From contig OX419337.1 of assembly GCA_948470475.1 (NCBI GenBank), positions 3,509,482 to 3,573,481 of the forward strand: DNA of 64,000 nucleotides, read 5' to 3'. The position numbers were made by a program, and so were the translations under genes. Each line of letters opens with the position of its first letter. The first letter of the stretch is position 1. Positions 19,301-29,705 of the stretch are shown here, piece by piece. The notes under the pieces are model-generated. The model saw nothing but the letters and a program-made list of their open reading frames with translations. It did no database searches and had not been told where the DNA came from. The stretch is from Galaxea fascicularis. Lineage: Eukaryota; Cnidaria; Anthozoa; Scleractinia; Euphylliidae.

Positions 19301-19607
19301 TCAGTATTGGCCATGATGTTAAGGGCTAATCTGTTGCTTTTTGTCATTTTAAGGCCATTTTGAAGGCAGACAAAGTTGCTGCCATAACACACCAGTTTCT
19401 GCCAGAGGGCCAGGTACCAACACTACAATTTGCTTGTAAGACTAAACTAGATCGTGTGACTTTTTAGTATATGTATTAACACCACTGATATTACCTGTCT
19501 TAATCTTTGGTTTTGGTTATTCAATTCTATTTCAGTTGCTGTTTATGAACAATCGTTTCTTGTGGCAAGTGGAAAAAGAGCTGGAACAAGTTATGAACAC
19601 AAAATGA
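10334..19607 (+). CDS. AP5S1: AP-5 complex subunit sigma-1 (six exons, 225 aa)
   Basis: AP5S1 is the small sigma (longin-like) subunit of adaptor complex AP-5. AP-5 acts on late endosomes/lysosomes with the SPG11/SPG15 proteins in retrieval to the Golgi. Exons are 10334-10417, 14764-15047, 17588-17647, 18620-18737, 19354-19413 and 19536-19607; introns are GT/AG and phases join to 226 codons with the stop. Features matching the vertebrate family are the N-terminus MVYCFMIHSL followed by CRVLYSS, the central NPF, CGFTLICEKDENRLVADNIL, and the end LLFMNNRFLWQVEKELEQVM. Vertebrate AP5S1 is about 200 aa, so the length fits. The start ATG has A at -3 and G at +4. The first intron is over 4 kb and transposon-rich. 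The family call rests on remembered similarity of several exons in the right order. Confidence 0.88.
10510..11322. mobile_element. ATCGAT-rich inverted-repeat element in AP5S1 intron 1
   Basis: The ends TGTACACAAGACGTAAC and GTTACGTCCTGTGTACA are inverted copies. Both arms are loaded with ATCGAT / AATCAAT motifs. The middle (about 10660-10860) carries a separate imperfect palindrome around GTTGCCAACACAAAAT, probably a nested insertion. Confidence 0.6.
11853..12546. mobile_element. hAT-like MITE in AP5S1 intron 1
   Basis: The ends CAGGGTCCTAAAGGAG and CTCCTTCAGGACCCTG are inverted repeats starting with CAGGG, as in hAT elements. The interior has several AATCCCA motifs. No target-site duplication was recognised, so the class is tentative. 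Confidence 0.55.
12732..12956. repeat. Dispersed repeat (ACCCTTTAA ends), copy 1
   Basis: Bounded by CAACCCTTTAAA and AGGGTTTAA. It matches 35516-35722 over its length, sharing the strings TATTTCCTATAGA-like TTTTCTATAGAAGTA, AAATTCATCTTGT and TTTATAAAG. It is a non-coding interspersed element. Confidence 0.6.
14370..14540. other. G-rich tract in AP5S1 intron 1
   Basis: Runs of G (GGGGTAGGGGGGAAGGGAGG and GGGGGGTGTGTGG) make this stretch strongly purine-asymmetric against the AT-rich surroundings. No coding or transposon signal is seen. Confidence 0.4.
14764..15047 (+). CDS. AP5S1: AP5S1 exon 2 (residues 29-122)
   Basis: Begins after TTTCAG with PDGVTVTDERGRRKL, a helical RRKLQLLQVAQRVQ segment. 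It ends in phase 2 (CT before GTGAGC). Confidence 0.85.
15851..16375 (+). mobile_element. Tandem pair of tRNA-derived SINEs
   Basis: Two tRNA-like cores (15910-15982 and 16246-16321) share an acceptor stem CTCCAG/CTGGGG, an A box TAGCTCAGTGGTTAGA and a B box GGTTCAAATCC. Both have the same tail, GGCTCGGATTTTTT... ending AATATCTTTCATTT. Each is preceded by the same leader, and the 18-mer GTGACTGCGYGATGCAGT occurs four times (15851, 16089, 16138 and 16187). The first copy carries GAACAT where the second has GAGCAGTAT. They are SINEs rather than working tRNA genes. Confidence 0.75.
16697..16770 (-). mobile_element. tRNA-like SINE core, minus strand
   Basis: On the minus strand an A-box-like TAGCTCAGTTGGGAGATC and a degenerate B box AGGTTCATACGG stand at tRNA spacing. 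A small hairpin GGTCCTGCAAGGACC adjoins. No paired acceptor stem is seen, so a functional tRNA is unlikely. Confidence 0.5.
17588..17647 (+). CDS. AP5S1: AP5S1 exon 3 (residues 123-142)
   Basis: A 60-bp exon encoding LLSPGNPFNFERVVLWKGLA, flanked by TTTTAG and GTAAGA. It is too short to stand out alone, but the phases on both sides and the family match (NPF, then a hydrophobic strand) support it. Confidence 0.82.
17822..17988. mobile_element. hAT-like MITE in AP5S1 intron 3
   Basis: The 167-bp element has inverted ends CAGGGCTGTCAT and ATGACAGCCCTG. It is flanked on both sides by TTATG, possibly a shortened target-site duplication. Confidence 0.65.
18158..18412. mobile_element. MITE in AP5S1 intron 3
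   Basis: The left end GGGCGATATACACGGTATGA and the right end TACCATGTAAATCGGCCC are imperfect inverted repeats. The interior carries three copies of a (GAC)TGTCGTA/TGTCGCATGC motif. The TAA-type flanks suggest the Harbinger superfamily, but this is tentative. Confidence 0.5.
18620..18737 (+). CDS. AP5S1: AP5S1 exon 4 (residues 143-182)
   Basis: Encodes NCGFTLICEKDENRLVADNI and a helix ending ILQPSE before GTAAGC. It contains no in-frame stop and the phase agrees with exon 3. Confidence 0.85.
19354..19413 (+). CDS. AP5S1: AP5S1 exon 5 (residues 183-202)
   Basis: Encodes AILKADKVAAITHQFLPEGQ, matching the family's FLPxGQ signature near the C-terminus. It is 60 bp, phase 0 at both ends. Confidence 0.85.
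19536..19607 (+). CDS. AP5S1: AP5S1 exon 6 (residues 203-225)
   Basis: Encodes LLFMNNRFLWQVEKELEQVM and a short NTK tail, then TGA. The gene ends tail-to-tail with the minus-strand sugar transporter gene. Confidence 0.85.
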   Translation: MLFMNNRFLWQVEKELEQVMNTK

Positions 19608-20586
19608 GACTGCCAAGTTGAGTTTAGCACATGTACATCCATCCACAAAATTATAGTTTGATCTCATTAATATTTATTTTTTTCTTTAGATTTTAATATA
19701 TTGTACTTTTTTTGAAAAAGTATAAGTGTACTTTTGTGACAGAATTTGCCATGGAGTCTTGGTGGTGGAAAAGCAGGGTCACTTAATATACATTGTATTG
19801 CATGGTGAAACTATTTTATTTACCCACAAATAGAAAATGTTTAACAATATAAATGAAAAGAAATAATCAGTGAGAGAGGAAATGGTTTCCACACTACCTG
19901 CATTTCTAAGCAATCACTGTATATTATAGTCATGTTCAAAGCAGGAGGTGAAGTAAAGAACAAGATACTGTCTGATATTAGTTGCAAGTTAGAGTGCTTT
20001 AATTTACTCAACCCATCAAATAGATGTCGGTGTATTTGTAGTAACTCAAATATTCATTTTAGCATTGTTGTGTGATGAAGTATTGCACGTCTTGTTTTAC
20101 AGAACACTGAAACACAAAGCAAACTTATGGGAATGAATAACATGTGCATCAAATGCACATGCATGCATCATTGCCCTTTGCGTGTACATACATGCTTATT
20201 TCTGGAATGAACTGTATTACACATTAATCTCTTTGTATTCTTTTGCATATATGTGACTATTGCACTGTATTACACAATATGTCTGATTAAAATTATTTCG
20301 CAGGTTAAGTTGCACCACTCTATATATTACACAGCAGCTGCAGAATTGTTTTTTTGGTATATAAATAATTGGAAAGGGTGAAAAATTGTCCATCAGGACA
20401 GAAAGAATTTTGAGTTCCAGGTGTACCATGAATCTAAGGTTCACTGCTCCTCAAGAACAAAAATTATATTAACAAAAGAAATAAACCAATGAACTAATAA
20501 CAATATATAGCTGTTAAAAGAAAAAAAGAGATTGCATATACACTAACTGTAAAGACCTTTTGTTAGTGCTGTTAGTAGTTACTAAT

Positions 20587-20592
20587 TTTATT
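20587..20592 (-). terminator. Possible polyadenylation signal of the minus-strand transporter
   Basis: TTTATT on the plus strand reads AATAAA on the minus strand, about 340 bases after the stop codon. It is plausible by position only. Confidence 0.35.
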
Positions 20593-20930
20593 GTTTGTGA
20601 CAAATCTCAAAAGAAAGTACAAAAAAGTTAATTGCTTTCTTGAAGTAGCAATATAAGTTAGAGTGGACATTTAACATCCAGCAGACAAATCACTGTCCAA
20701 GGGATACAGACAGGTATTAAGTCTTGCAGAAAATTCTATCTGCTGCAAAGAGACTCATCCAGTGGATAATTATTATTTAATAGTTTTCTGGTCTTTGAAA
20801 AGCTTCTATGAGTGCAATACTGCAATCCTCCTGTTGTCTTTGGCAGTCAGTTATTAACAATAATGTTTTAATGAAAGACGAACTATGACAACTATGAAAA
20901 GTTGTAGTTCAAGTGGTGTTCAATACTGTC

Positions 20931-21679
20931 TCAATCAATCTGTTGATAGGCACGTCCATCTTTGTCAAACATAGCCTCTATCTCCTCTAAAGTTTTTCCC
21001 TTAGTTTCTGGCATGACCAAGTAAACAAAAACAAATCCCACAAGGCAGCACCCACTATAGAACCAATATGTTCCTTGGACGGTCAATCCTTCCTGCATGG
21101 AATCAAATGTCTTGGTCACAATAAAAGCCAGAAGCCAGTTAGATAGAGTTGCAATGCTGCTAGCCGGGCCTCGTGCACGCAGGGGGAATATTTCTGACAT
21201 CACAAGCCATGGAACTGGACCCCAAGCTAAAGCAAAGAAGAGGTTGAACAATACTATACACAAAATTGACAACCAGGAAATCTTGGAAGCTTCCACTGAT
21301 TGACTTATAGAGCCCACCAGGGACACTGCATCACTTGCCGAGCTGTCATTCTTTGGTGGTATGTAAATTTCAAAGTACAGGCCAAGGCCTGCAAGGGTAA
21401 CGCACATACCAATGGCCATTATCAAAAGCAGAATTCGTCGGCCTGCTCTGTCTACCAACAAACAAGCCAAAGCTGTACCGAAAAACTGGATCAGACCTAC
21501 AGAGATGCTCACAAGTTTGGCATCTTTGAAACCAGCAACAGCAAAGATGCTTGCAGCATTAAAGATCACTGCATTGACTCCACAGAATTGTTGGATGACC
21601 ATTAATCCAATGCTGACTATGAGAGGTTTAGCTATAACTGGTGACAGCCAATCACGGCACTTGGTGCTCTCATTACGAT
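20931..21679 (-). CDS. Transporter A exon 4 (last 249 residues)
   Basis: Starts after TTTTTTGCAG with DRNESTKCRDWLSPVIAKPL and continues through TM7-TM12 to YQQID and TGA. The true exon begins upstream of the internal ATG in GLMVIQQF, as shown by the acceptor and the phase. Confidence 0.93.
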
Positions 21680-24600
21680 CTGCAAAAAAGGCAATTTAAC
21701 ATTACGATTATTATTAATAAGTAAACCTAACCTAACACGAAAGATTTTCTGTTTCATTGACTTCTGACAATGGCTGCAACCAATTGATGTTATGAAATCC
21801 AAAATAGCGGTGCCTGGGAAATTTAGAAATGGAAAATATTAAGCATTTACTTAATGACACCCAATTTTTCATGACACTTAGAATCTAGTAATCATTTCTA
21901 ACAATTTGTCATTAAAGAGGAGGTTCCCTTTTAATTAATAGTGGCTTGACTGTATGTATTGTACAAAGTACAAGCTCATGGCTCTTTCCTGTTTACCTCT
22001 TTAATTCCCAATAGCGATGACCATCTAACTCCTCCTTAATTACCATATTAATAATACACTTGAAAAAATTACTCAATTGAGAGAGAGAGCAGTGCAGTTC
22101 AAGTGTAACAAAGTGTAACAAAGTGCAAAAAAGTGTAACATGAGTGCAAATTACAATAAAGATTTCCGAAGTTAAAACGAAGAGACTTGAAGACTTCCGA
22201 AGACCAACCAATGTATTGCGAAGACTGCCGAATATCGTGTGAAACCTTCCGAAGATTGTTGAACACTTTCGAAGATCACCCGAATGCTTCCAACGATTTC
22301 TGACGATCACGTGAACACTTCTGAAGAGAAGCCGAACACTTCCGAAGATTACCCGAACACCTCTGGTGATCTCCGGATATTTTCGAAGCTTCTCCAAGTT
22401 TCGGAAGATCGAGGGCAATGCCTTCTGTGTACCTCAGTAGTCAATGTATGGGCTGAAGCTTTACAAGTAGTCTATTTTTTCAAGTGTATTATTAATAAGT
22501 AATCACATGATTTTTCTCGTGCAATTTGGATTAAATAAGCACTTGTAATTTTTTTCAAAGACCACAAATTGCACTCGCCCTATGGGCTTGTGCAATTTTG
22601 TTGGTATCTGAAAAAATTTACTTGTGCTTATTTATTCCAAATTGCACTCGGAATCATGTGATTACCTATACCAATAGTTTGTCAAGCATCCAGGACACAA
22701 GAATACACACAATGATCACCAGGGATCAGTAGAGTTAACATTTATACAAATTCTCCCTACATGTAACATACAAAATAAGTATAAGAAGTGTAAGGAGTCT
22801 GTACATGTTGACATCAGAGATAACTTTGCAAATGTGAAAACCGTGATCTTGACATTTCCCATGGTGAAGAAACCAATACGAAGCGACATGAAACCACAAA
22901 CTAATTACCGTTACTGTTTGTGGTTTAGTCTTCTCGTGTGTGATTGGATTTTTTCTTGAAACAAAAACATTCCAAAAATATTTCTACTGTTCACGGTTTT
23001 CGGATTTTCACAGAAAAGGGTTAAAGGCTGTTCAGGGCATTTTCTTTCGTTTTACTTACCTAGAGTTGCTTCAATATTATAACACTCTTCCTCAATGTCT
23101 TCATCAGGTCCTCTTAACCACTGGAGCGTTATTAATGCTTCACTCCGTCGATTTTTCCCAAGTAACCAGCGTGGGGTCTCAGGCATTTTATACATTGAGA
23201 TGATAAGCAGAGCTGGAGGAATTGCACCAACTAAAGCAAGCCACCTCCAATGTAGAACAGCACCCACAACATAGCAAAGCAACAAGCCCAAGGTCACTGC
23301 CAGCTGATTAACAGAACCTAGCATGCCACGCAGTCGCGCAGGAACAATCTCAGCAATGTATACCTGGCAACAAATAGATAGCAATCATAATTTAAAAATA
23401 AAAACTGGTCACTACTGATTATTATCCTCATGTTATATGTGCATCTTTATAATGATAAAAGATAATAAGGGTTGTTAAAAGATGGTGACATTATTTTTAT
23501 CAAGGGGTCATTTCAATCAATGATCCCTGTCAAGTTTAAGGTTGTGCTCTAAGAAAAGTAGTTGGGTGTCCAACAAGGAGAAATTTGATGCTGATCACTC
23601 TTGGTCCTAAGTCATTAGGAGACTTATCATAGCTTGCCAAATTGGTAAGAAACGTATTTGGAAACTGAACCATTACATTATTTTAGGCCCTTTTAACTTT
23701 CAATATCTATTTCAGCTTTCCAAACAAATATCTAAACTTGTGCCGTATAATTAGACAATTAGGTAGAATTAATTATAATTAGAAAAAAATTTTTGAAAGA
23801 AAATTTGCCCTGAGTTGGATTTGAACCCATGTCCCCCCTATTACTAGCTGGGTGTGATAACCACTACACCATCGGGACAACCATGCTGGCAACGCAGCGA
23901 TCAAAGAGGTGATTTATGTGGCTGAAGACATAGGCCTCCCGGAAATTTTCTTTCACGGTGGCAAGCCAGTGGAAACCTATGACTCCATTATGCAATCAAT
24001 CTTAGGATCAAATACATGATACACAACACCAGGTCAACTAAGTAAGCTACAAAAGAGGATCCACAAAAGGATACAGGTTATTTTTATAAATACTCAGGAG
24101 TACTATATGTGAAACAACTACCTTTCCTATCCTTTTTTGCAATGCACTTATATCACTGAATATTCCTGGTTTTAGCTGGGGCATATTCAGTCACATAATG
24201 CATTTAGACCAACCATGTGCGAGTGAAAATATTTGATGCATTATAAATCCACTTACCGGTACTGCAAGCGAGACCATCCCACAAGCCAAGCCACAAATGG
24301 TTCGGCCAGCATACAGCATTGCATGGTTCTTTGCATAGCTGAGGAGGAGCCAGCCCAGCTCAAAGGGTAATACACATAACATTATGGTCCCCTTCCTACC
24401 CAAACTGTCAACGGCCCATCCCCCAACAAGACTTCCAAATATGGCTCCCACTGTAACCAAGGACTGCAAAAACAAAAGAAATCTTCATCAATACGAAGTC
24501 TGTTTGCTTGTGGCACACTGTCATTCATATGGTGGAACCTTGAACACATTCACTCGAGTCAGCAGATGCCTGAAATGTATCCTTTCTGAAATAGTTGGTC

Positions 24601-27600
24601 ATTGTTCCTTGCTGTAGGTATTGTGACAAATTAAATGATTTGTTTTGCAATACAGTCACTGGAAATCTGTCAATAGTTACAAAATGTTCAACTCAGCCAC
24701 TGTGCTATAAAAACAAAGGGGTCAACCTTAAAAATTTCCACGGGCATATCTTTTGTAAATAAGTTCAAGAAATATGATCCTCCGGGTGAGTGTAGTCCTG
24801 AGAAGGACTGTTTAACGTGGCAGTGACATTTCAACAAGTTGAACCTGAGTTGAAGTAATCATCAGAGTCAGTTGTGTAATGTCAGTGCATGTGGATGATA
24901 CATTGATCTGATTGGTCTGAAGTTAGTAAACCAACTTTCTAGTTCAAAACATGGGTAGTAAATAAATAATATTAAATAATAGTACTGTAGGTAATGCAAT
25001 CAGCAGAGTTCCACCCGATTCAGTCTGTGGTTTGTCTCTAGATAGTGTTCACCATTTCTTGTTGCTTGATATGTTTGTGTTCAGTCAGTTTTATGTTCAA
25101 ATTTCTGTTGGTCTAACCGATATATAAATCTGGCCAGGCACTTGCGACATTAATTTTGATCTTGCAAACTGCTCTTTGTCCTTAATGTTCACCAAGTTTG
25201 TTCAGGGAAAAGTAAATTAGTGCATATGTTGCAGTTAAAAATTAAATTCAGGTATTAATTTAAACATTTTTTAAAGCTAGGTTGAAAATCAATTTCCTTT
25301 GTCTCCTAACCCTAACTTTGAATAATTAGGCTTAGGAGACAAAGGGATTTGAGAATCAACCTAGCTTGAAATTTTTTACCTGTCTGAATTTAATTTTTAC
25401 CTGCAACACATACATTACACTGTATGTGCCTGTTCTACCCATTGTCAAATGAACCTGTATGAACAGATCTTAACATAAATTAAGGCTACGTTCACACTGT
25501 AACAGATGCATTTTTTGACTGGTTAAAACAATGTGCATTTTAAGGTGTTCTGTTCACACAGAACCCTCCTAATTGTATGAAAATTTGGAAAGATTTGCAC
25601 ACAGCTCCCTACATCAGTTATCCATGTATCACTTTCATATTAACCCTGTTCCAAACATGAATAGAGCTTGAGTCACAAAATGAATGTATTAAAAATTAAT
25701 GTATAGGGACCTTTGCAGAAATCTGGATGGTAAAACAGCAAGATTTCCACACAGCCCTATCACATTATTGTACAATCGTGCATTTGGTGACTCAAACTCT
25801 ATTCATTTTTTAACAGAGTTTGAAGTATGACAGTGATTCATGTATAAATACTGTATGAAACTATGCGGAAATATTTCCGGTACAACCATGCACAGACAAA
25901 AGTTAAATTCAAGCTAGTTTATCAGTTCCGTGTGAACAAAATGGCCAATCAAATTTTCCAACCTGTCGAAAATTCATCCGGTGATTTAACCTAAATTTAT
26001 AAAGACAAACCTTGAGAATGTTTTGCACAGGTATTCTTTATCAAAAGCTGTAGTTAAACAGATAGTATAACATTCTCATTCATGAAATATGTCACTAATT
26101 GTCTTGTGTGATTGAGTTACGGGAAAAGATTGTGGCCAAGGCAAATAGCATCAGGTTGCGAAAGCTGTCACGTTGCTGAAGGGGAGGAGGGAGGGTAGAA
26201 AGTTCTCCCAAACTTACCGTCTTGTGTATCTGTTTTGAAATGCCCCGAATCAAAGCAAACCGATGACTTTAATAGAGAGGCACTGCACATGACAATTATT
26301 CCTAGCTGCATGTAACAACCAGAGTTAGGCCTCATCCACAGCAATGCATTTTCATTTTAAAACGCATAAGTTTTGATGTGTTTTCACCTATCATCCACAC
26401 TAAAAGACTTTCGAAAATGGTTTCAAAAGTGGGGTCTTTTGAAAACGTGATGTTTTGAAAACGCCTTGTTTCTGGTGGGGATGGGTGAAAATGCGCTGAA
26501 ATGAAAACGCGTATGTCGTCCAAAATCAAAAATGGCAGATGAAACCATGCTTTTGCCGACACTACTAGCAAATCTAATAGCTTGTTTGGAGCTTAACCTT
26601 GCTCTATTCAATCTCATCTTGGTTTTCATAGTTTAACCTGTGTTACACCATGTCATTTAGCATTTGAGAGTTAATTTCGACAGTTGAAAACGCTGTGAAA
26701 ACGGTAGTGTGGATGTGGATCTATTGATGCGATTTCGATGACACCGAAAACAGATATATTCGAAAACGCATTGGTGTGGATGGTTGAAAATGCTACGAAA
26801 ACAGTAGTGTGGACGCGGACCTATTGACACGTTTTCAATGACACCAAAAACAGATACTTTTGAAAATGCATTAGTGTGGACGGGGTCTTACAAAACAGGG
26901 TTATTTAACACATGCACTCCAGAATTTTGTGAGAATAGCAGTATAAATGAACTTGAATAAACCCTTAAATGCACTTAAGGACGGTCCCTCATATTGTTAC
27001 TGTGCACACATTATGCGCATCACAAATACCTGCCACCTTTGTGCGTGTGGATGACGTGAGGTAGCACACGCAATAATGAACAACTTATTTTCCTCTGTGG
27101 TACATCTTTTTCTTTACAAGTGAAGTGTAAAAAATACATTTTAGAGCAGACCTCTCGCGACAACAATTGATAAAAGTGTACTTCTAGCTCTGATTAATAG
27201 TATTTTCTTTCTTCTATCACCATTACTGCAAAATTTAAATTCAGGTGTGACTCAAAGTGGCATCAGCGATAAAATCTTTGTGCGCACAATCTGGACTCAC
27301 AAATGCTTACTTACCAGGGACGGGAAGGGCAAAATTGCAACGGAAACAAGGGTTTAGACAAAAAAAAAACTAATATAGAGCTTAAAAACGCGTGGTAACC
27401 CCTACTTTTTATCTTTTAAAGTGAAGTGACTATATTTCTGCCAAACTAGACAAGAGCAGTCGGGGTCGAGGTCGAAGTTTAGCAAATTTGTAAGCGGCCG
27501 GGTATGCCGAAGTTTAGCTGAAATTGGAGCCCAAAAGAACTCTTGATCATGGGACTGATTGCATGCCGCCCAAAAATACACGTTAAACCACCGAGGGCTT

Positions 27601-27971
27601 GAGTTCTCTCTAGTTAAGAGAGCGTATCATTTTGTCTGGAAATATTCAAGTCCATATTCTCGTTCGAATTTGGATGACTTTCTGAAATCAACAATAGCAA
27701 ATTTCACAAGATAAAACAAACCGAAACAACTCACCGAAAACCATGATCCCTGCTCTCTTGTAAACAGAAGAGAAGAAGAAGTGATGTTAGGGTTTTTCAA
27801 ATCTACGACGGCAGATGAGGAATAAACCAGACTAAAACCGAAGCTAAGCGGGCCCAATGCCGCTAAGAAAGTCGCGAGAATTGGCCTCCGAATTGTGTCT
27901 CTTGGGGCCTTGTGATGGGACTGAATTGAACTCCCATCGTGATACTCATCGTCGAACTCCGAACTTCTCAT
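20931..27971 (-). CDS. SLC2-family facilitative sugar transporter A (four coding exons, 498 aa)
   Basis: A 12-segment major facilitator of the GLUT family, most like the class III group (SLC2A6/SLC2A8, insect Tret1); substrate unproven. Exons on the minus strand are 27971-27735, 24463-24257, 23363-23060 and 21679-20931; GT/AG introns and phases join to 499 codons. Motifs in order are QGSWFS before TM2, DSLGRKG in the 2-3 loop, AGR in TM4, PVYIAEIVPARLRG, PETPRWLL after TM6, QQFCGVNAVIF in TM7, RAGRR in the 8-9 loop, GPVPWLVMSEIFPLRARG in TM10 and PETKGKTLEEIE after TM12. All conserved GLUT signatures are present, so I infer a working carrier. Introns contain many transposons. The last exon holds all of the second transmembrane half. 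An alternative first exon lies further upstream. Confidence 0.93.
22040..22680. mobile_element. TTCCGAAGAT minisatellite element, copy 1
   Basis: A core of degenerate 25-30 bp units built around TTCCGAAGAT and CACCCGAACACT is preceded by GTGCAAATTACAA. It is followed by a hairpin of about 55-bp arms (AATCACATGATT ... AATCATGTGATT). The same order of parts recurs at 61195-61660. It lies in intron 3 of transporter A. Confidence 0.7.
23060..23363 (-). CDS. Transporter A exon 3 (101 codons plus one base)
   Basis: Encodes VYIAEIVPARLRGMLGSVNQ, TM5, TM6 and PETPRWLLGKNRR in the central loop. It is 304 bp, preceded by TTGCCAG and ending CTAG before GTAAGT. Confidence 0.93.
23807..23880 (-). mobile_element. 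tRNA-like SINE core or tRNA pseudogene, minus strand
   Basis: On the minus strand the sequence reads GATGGTGTAGTGGTTATCAC (A box, tRNA-Val/Asp-like) and GGGTTCAAATCC (B box), with a GTCCCGA/TCAGGGC acceptor stem holding one mismatch. The anticodon arm does not fold properly, so I call it tRNA-derived rather than functional. Confidence 0.55.
24257..24463 (-). CDS. Transporter A exon 2 (69 codons)
   Basis: Encodes TM2 to TM4 with the DSLGRKG loop and YAGRTICGLACGM. It is 207 bp, phase 0 at both ends. The open frame extends past both splice sites by chance. Confidence 0.93.
24765..25195 (-). mobile_element. Penelope-like retroelement 3' fragment (tentative)
   Basis: The minus strand encodes a broken stretch resembling the GIY-YIG endonuclease end of Penelope-like elements (QIYI..., then QQKFEHK), with stops. 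The 3' tail includes CAACTTGTTGAAATGTCACT and CAGTCCTTCTCAGGACTACA, which I associate with such elements in cnidarian genomes. The reading is from memory of family patterns; a profile search would settle it. Confidence 0.4.
25219..25418. mobile_element. Foldback element, 200 bp, in transporter A intron 1
   Basis: The arms pair over most of their length: GCATATGTTGCAG... and CTTTGTCTCCTAA on the left, TTAGGAGACAAAG and CTGCAACACATAC on the right. The loop is about 22 bp (CCCTAACTTTGAATAATTAGG). Confidence 0.75.
26328..26887. mobile_element. Harbinger-like MITE with TTA target duplication
   Basis: The ends GGCCTCATCCACAGCAATGC and GCATTAGTGTGGACGGGGTC are imperfect inverted repeats flanked by TTA on both sides. 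TTA flanks are typical of PIF/Harbinger elements. The interior repeats GAAAACGC-type and GTGTGGA-type motifs. Confidence 0.7.
27735..27971 (-). CDS. Transporter A first exon, proximal form (residues 1-79)
   Basis: Starts MRSSEFDDEYHDGSS, a charged cytoplasmic tail, then TM1 (ATFLAALGPLSFGFSLVYSS). It ends with QGSWFS in phase 0 before GTGAGT. A is at -3 of the ATG. Confidence 0.9.
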
Positions 27972-28169
27972 TTTGGAGACTTTTACTCTGTGTGACTACT
28001 AGCTCAACGTTAATCCATAAACATTACTCAACGCTTACGAAAGAAGAAACATTTCATTCGAGCGTTAGCATAACCACGTGAGAGTGAGTGGGAGTATAAC
28101 GCGGGCAACGCCCCCTGGGTAATATGCCCGCCGTAGAAACCAACAGGAATGGACTTCCGGCGACGATTT

Positions 28170-28370
28170 TGTGGTTTTGGATCAATTCTTTCCAAAAACC
28201 ATTACTTATTTATACAAACAATGTTCCTGATAAACTATGAGGTGGATATCAAATTAATTTTATCAAAGAGAGCAACCCATAATAAGGTTTTTGTTGTTTT
28301 TTGTCGAGATAGCATCAAAACTTGAAAAAGTTGGCCCAACCTTTTCAAGTTTCAATCCATTTCCATCCTT
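28170..28370. repeat. Dispersed repeat, copy 2
   Basis: Second copy of the repeat found in the eEF1A intron at 7590-7795, in the same orientation. Here it lies between the two alternative first exons of the minus-strand sugar transporter gene. Confidence 0.7.
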
Positions 28371-28624
28371 GCCGCTTTGGTAGCATCAGACGACATGAAA
28401 CAGTTTTAGTGTCGTAACAGTCTTAAATAACAAAACTAGACCATTATTTTTGGATCTCAATTGACCGCAAGACATATTTTGAGCTTTAAAAATATGCTAA
28501 AATAGCGTGACGTAGCTCCTTTAAGAAAAAGAAATCTTGGTAACCTTTCCGTACATACGTGTTATCTGCAGATGTTTACAAAGACCCAGTCAATAATTTT
28601 CACATTTCCTCGTTTTGGATATAT

Positions 28625-28770
28625 ATATTTAAGCAATAGAAAACGTTTTCCGTGTCAGTTGCATAGCCTGATATAAACACGAGAGCGGGTTGGGAGAATT
28701 CGAGACAGTTATGCAAACCCGAGACGAAGTCGAGGGTTTGCATAACTGTCGAGAATTCTCCCAACCCCTC

Positions 28771-28811
<41 letters not shown>

Positions 28812-28830
28812 TCTATTGCTTTTATAAAAC
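28625..28830. mobile_element. Long foldback element between the alternative first exons
   Basis: Arms of about 95-100 bp pair almost fully: AAGCAATAGAAAACG, GCATAGCCTGATATAAACAC and GGGAGAATTC on the left, with their reverse complements on the right. The loop is only about 14 bp (GAGACGAAGTCGAG). It would form a very strong hairpin. Confidence 0.8.
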
Positions 28831-29705
28831 AACTTTCCCGAGCAAAAAAACCAAAACGCTCTTGTTTAGAACATTGATTAAAAGAGAAATTCTTACCAGT
28901 CGCGAAGTCTTGTACACGAAGCTTGTACGCGTAATCAGTCTTTGTTTTGCAAAAAAGATGCTTTCCAAAATACGGGTTTTTCTCGCTTAAAATGTCAGCT
29001 CAAGCGAGAAAAAATTGACACAGCATGTTTCTAAAGATTTTCCAAGTTTCAACCGACGAGGAAATGGGTAAATAAAGTAAACTTGTCGAGTTTTTCAACT
29101 CAAAACCTTTTTCAAATTCATGCTGACGTGATTAGCGCGCGGAAAGCCAAACAAGTTGAAGTCACAACCATGTTTACATACTCTCATACAAACACGCCTC
29201 TCGACCAATCCGAGCCCGCGTACTATCTTAGTTATTTTATATATATATATATAAAATCAATAGACTGGAAACTAATGAATCGTGAAGTAGAAGGTGTAAC
29301 ATTCCTTTTTAAAAAGATGTGTTGAATGGTAAAGTTGAAGAATAAAATCATCCTAGAAAGAAAATATGCTGTATTATGGTTCTTTGACGTATAGCTTAGA
29401 TTATACATTATCAAAATGGCTGCTATTCGACCATCGGTTCTGACTGATTTGTTTGGAATGTGTTGAGAAGGTTGTCCCTCGAGCCACGTTTCCTGAATTT
29501 CCGAAAAGTCCTAAAATTCTCATGTGACTTGATCAACGATCAGGCGCTCGTTTTTCGTGTGCTTGTTCACATACTCCTAGGGAAAACCTACAAACCCGGA
29601 CAAATAGATAGAAAAAAAAGGAAGAAAGCCTGTTATTCGGCTAAGCGTGACTCTCGTATGTGTCGTATGTAAGAGAAAACATGAGAAAACTCTAATTGAC
29701 TTGAA

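Noticed and set aside
21993..22418. A 141-aa minus-strand protein with FG-rich repeats
   Set aside because: It is produced by the TTCCGAAGAT minisatellite and lacks a supported transcript structure; it is kept only as part of the repeat finding.
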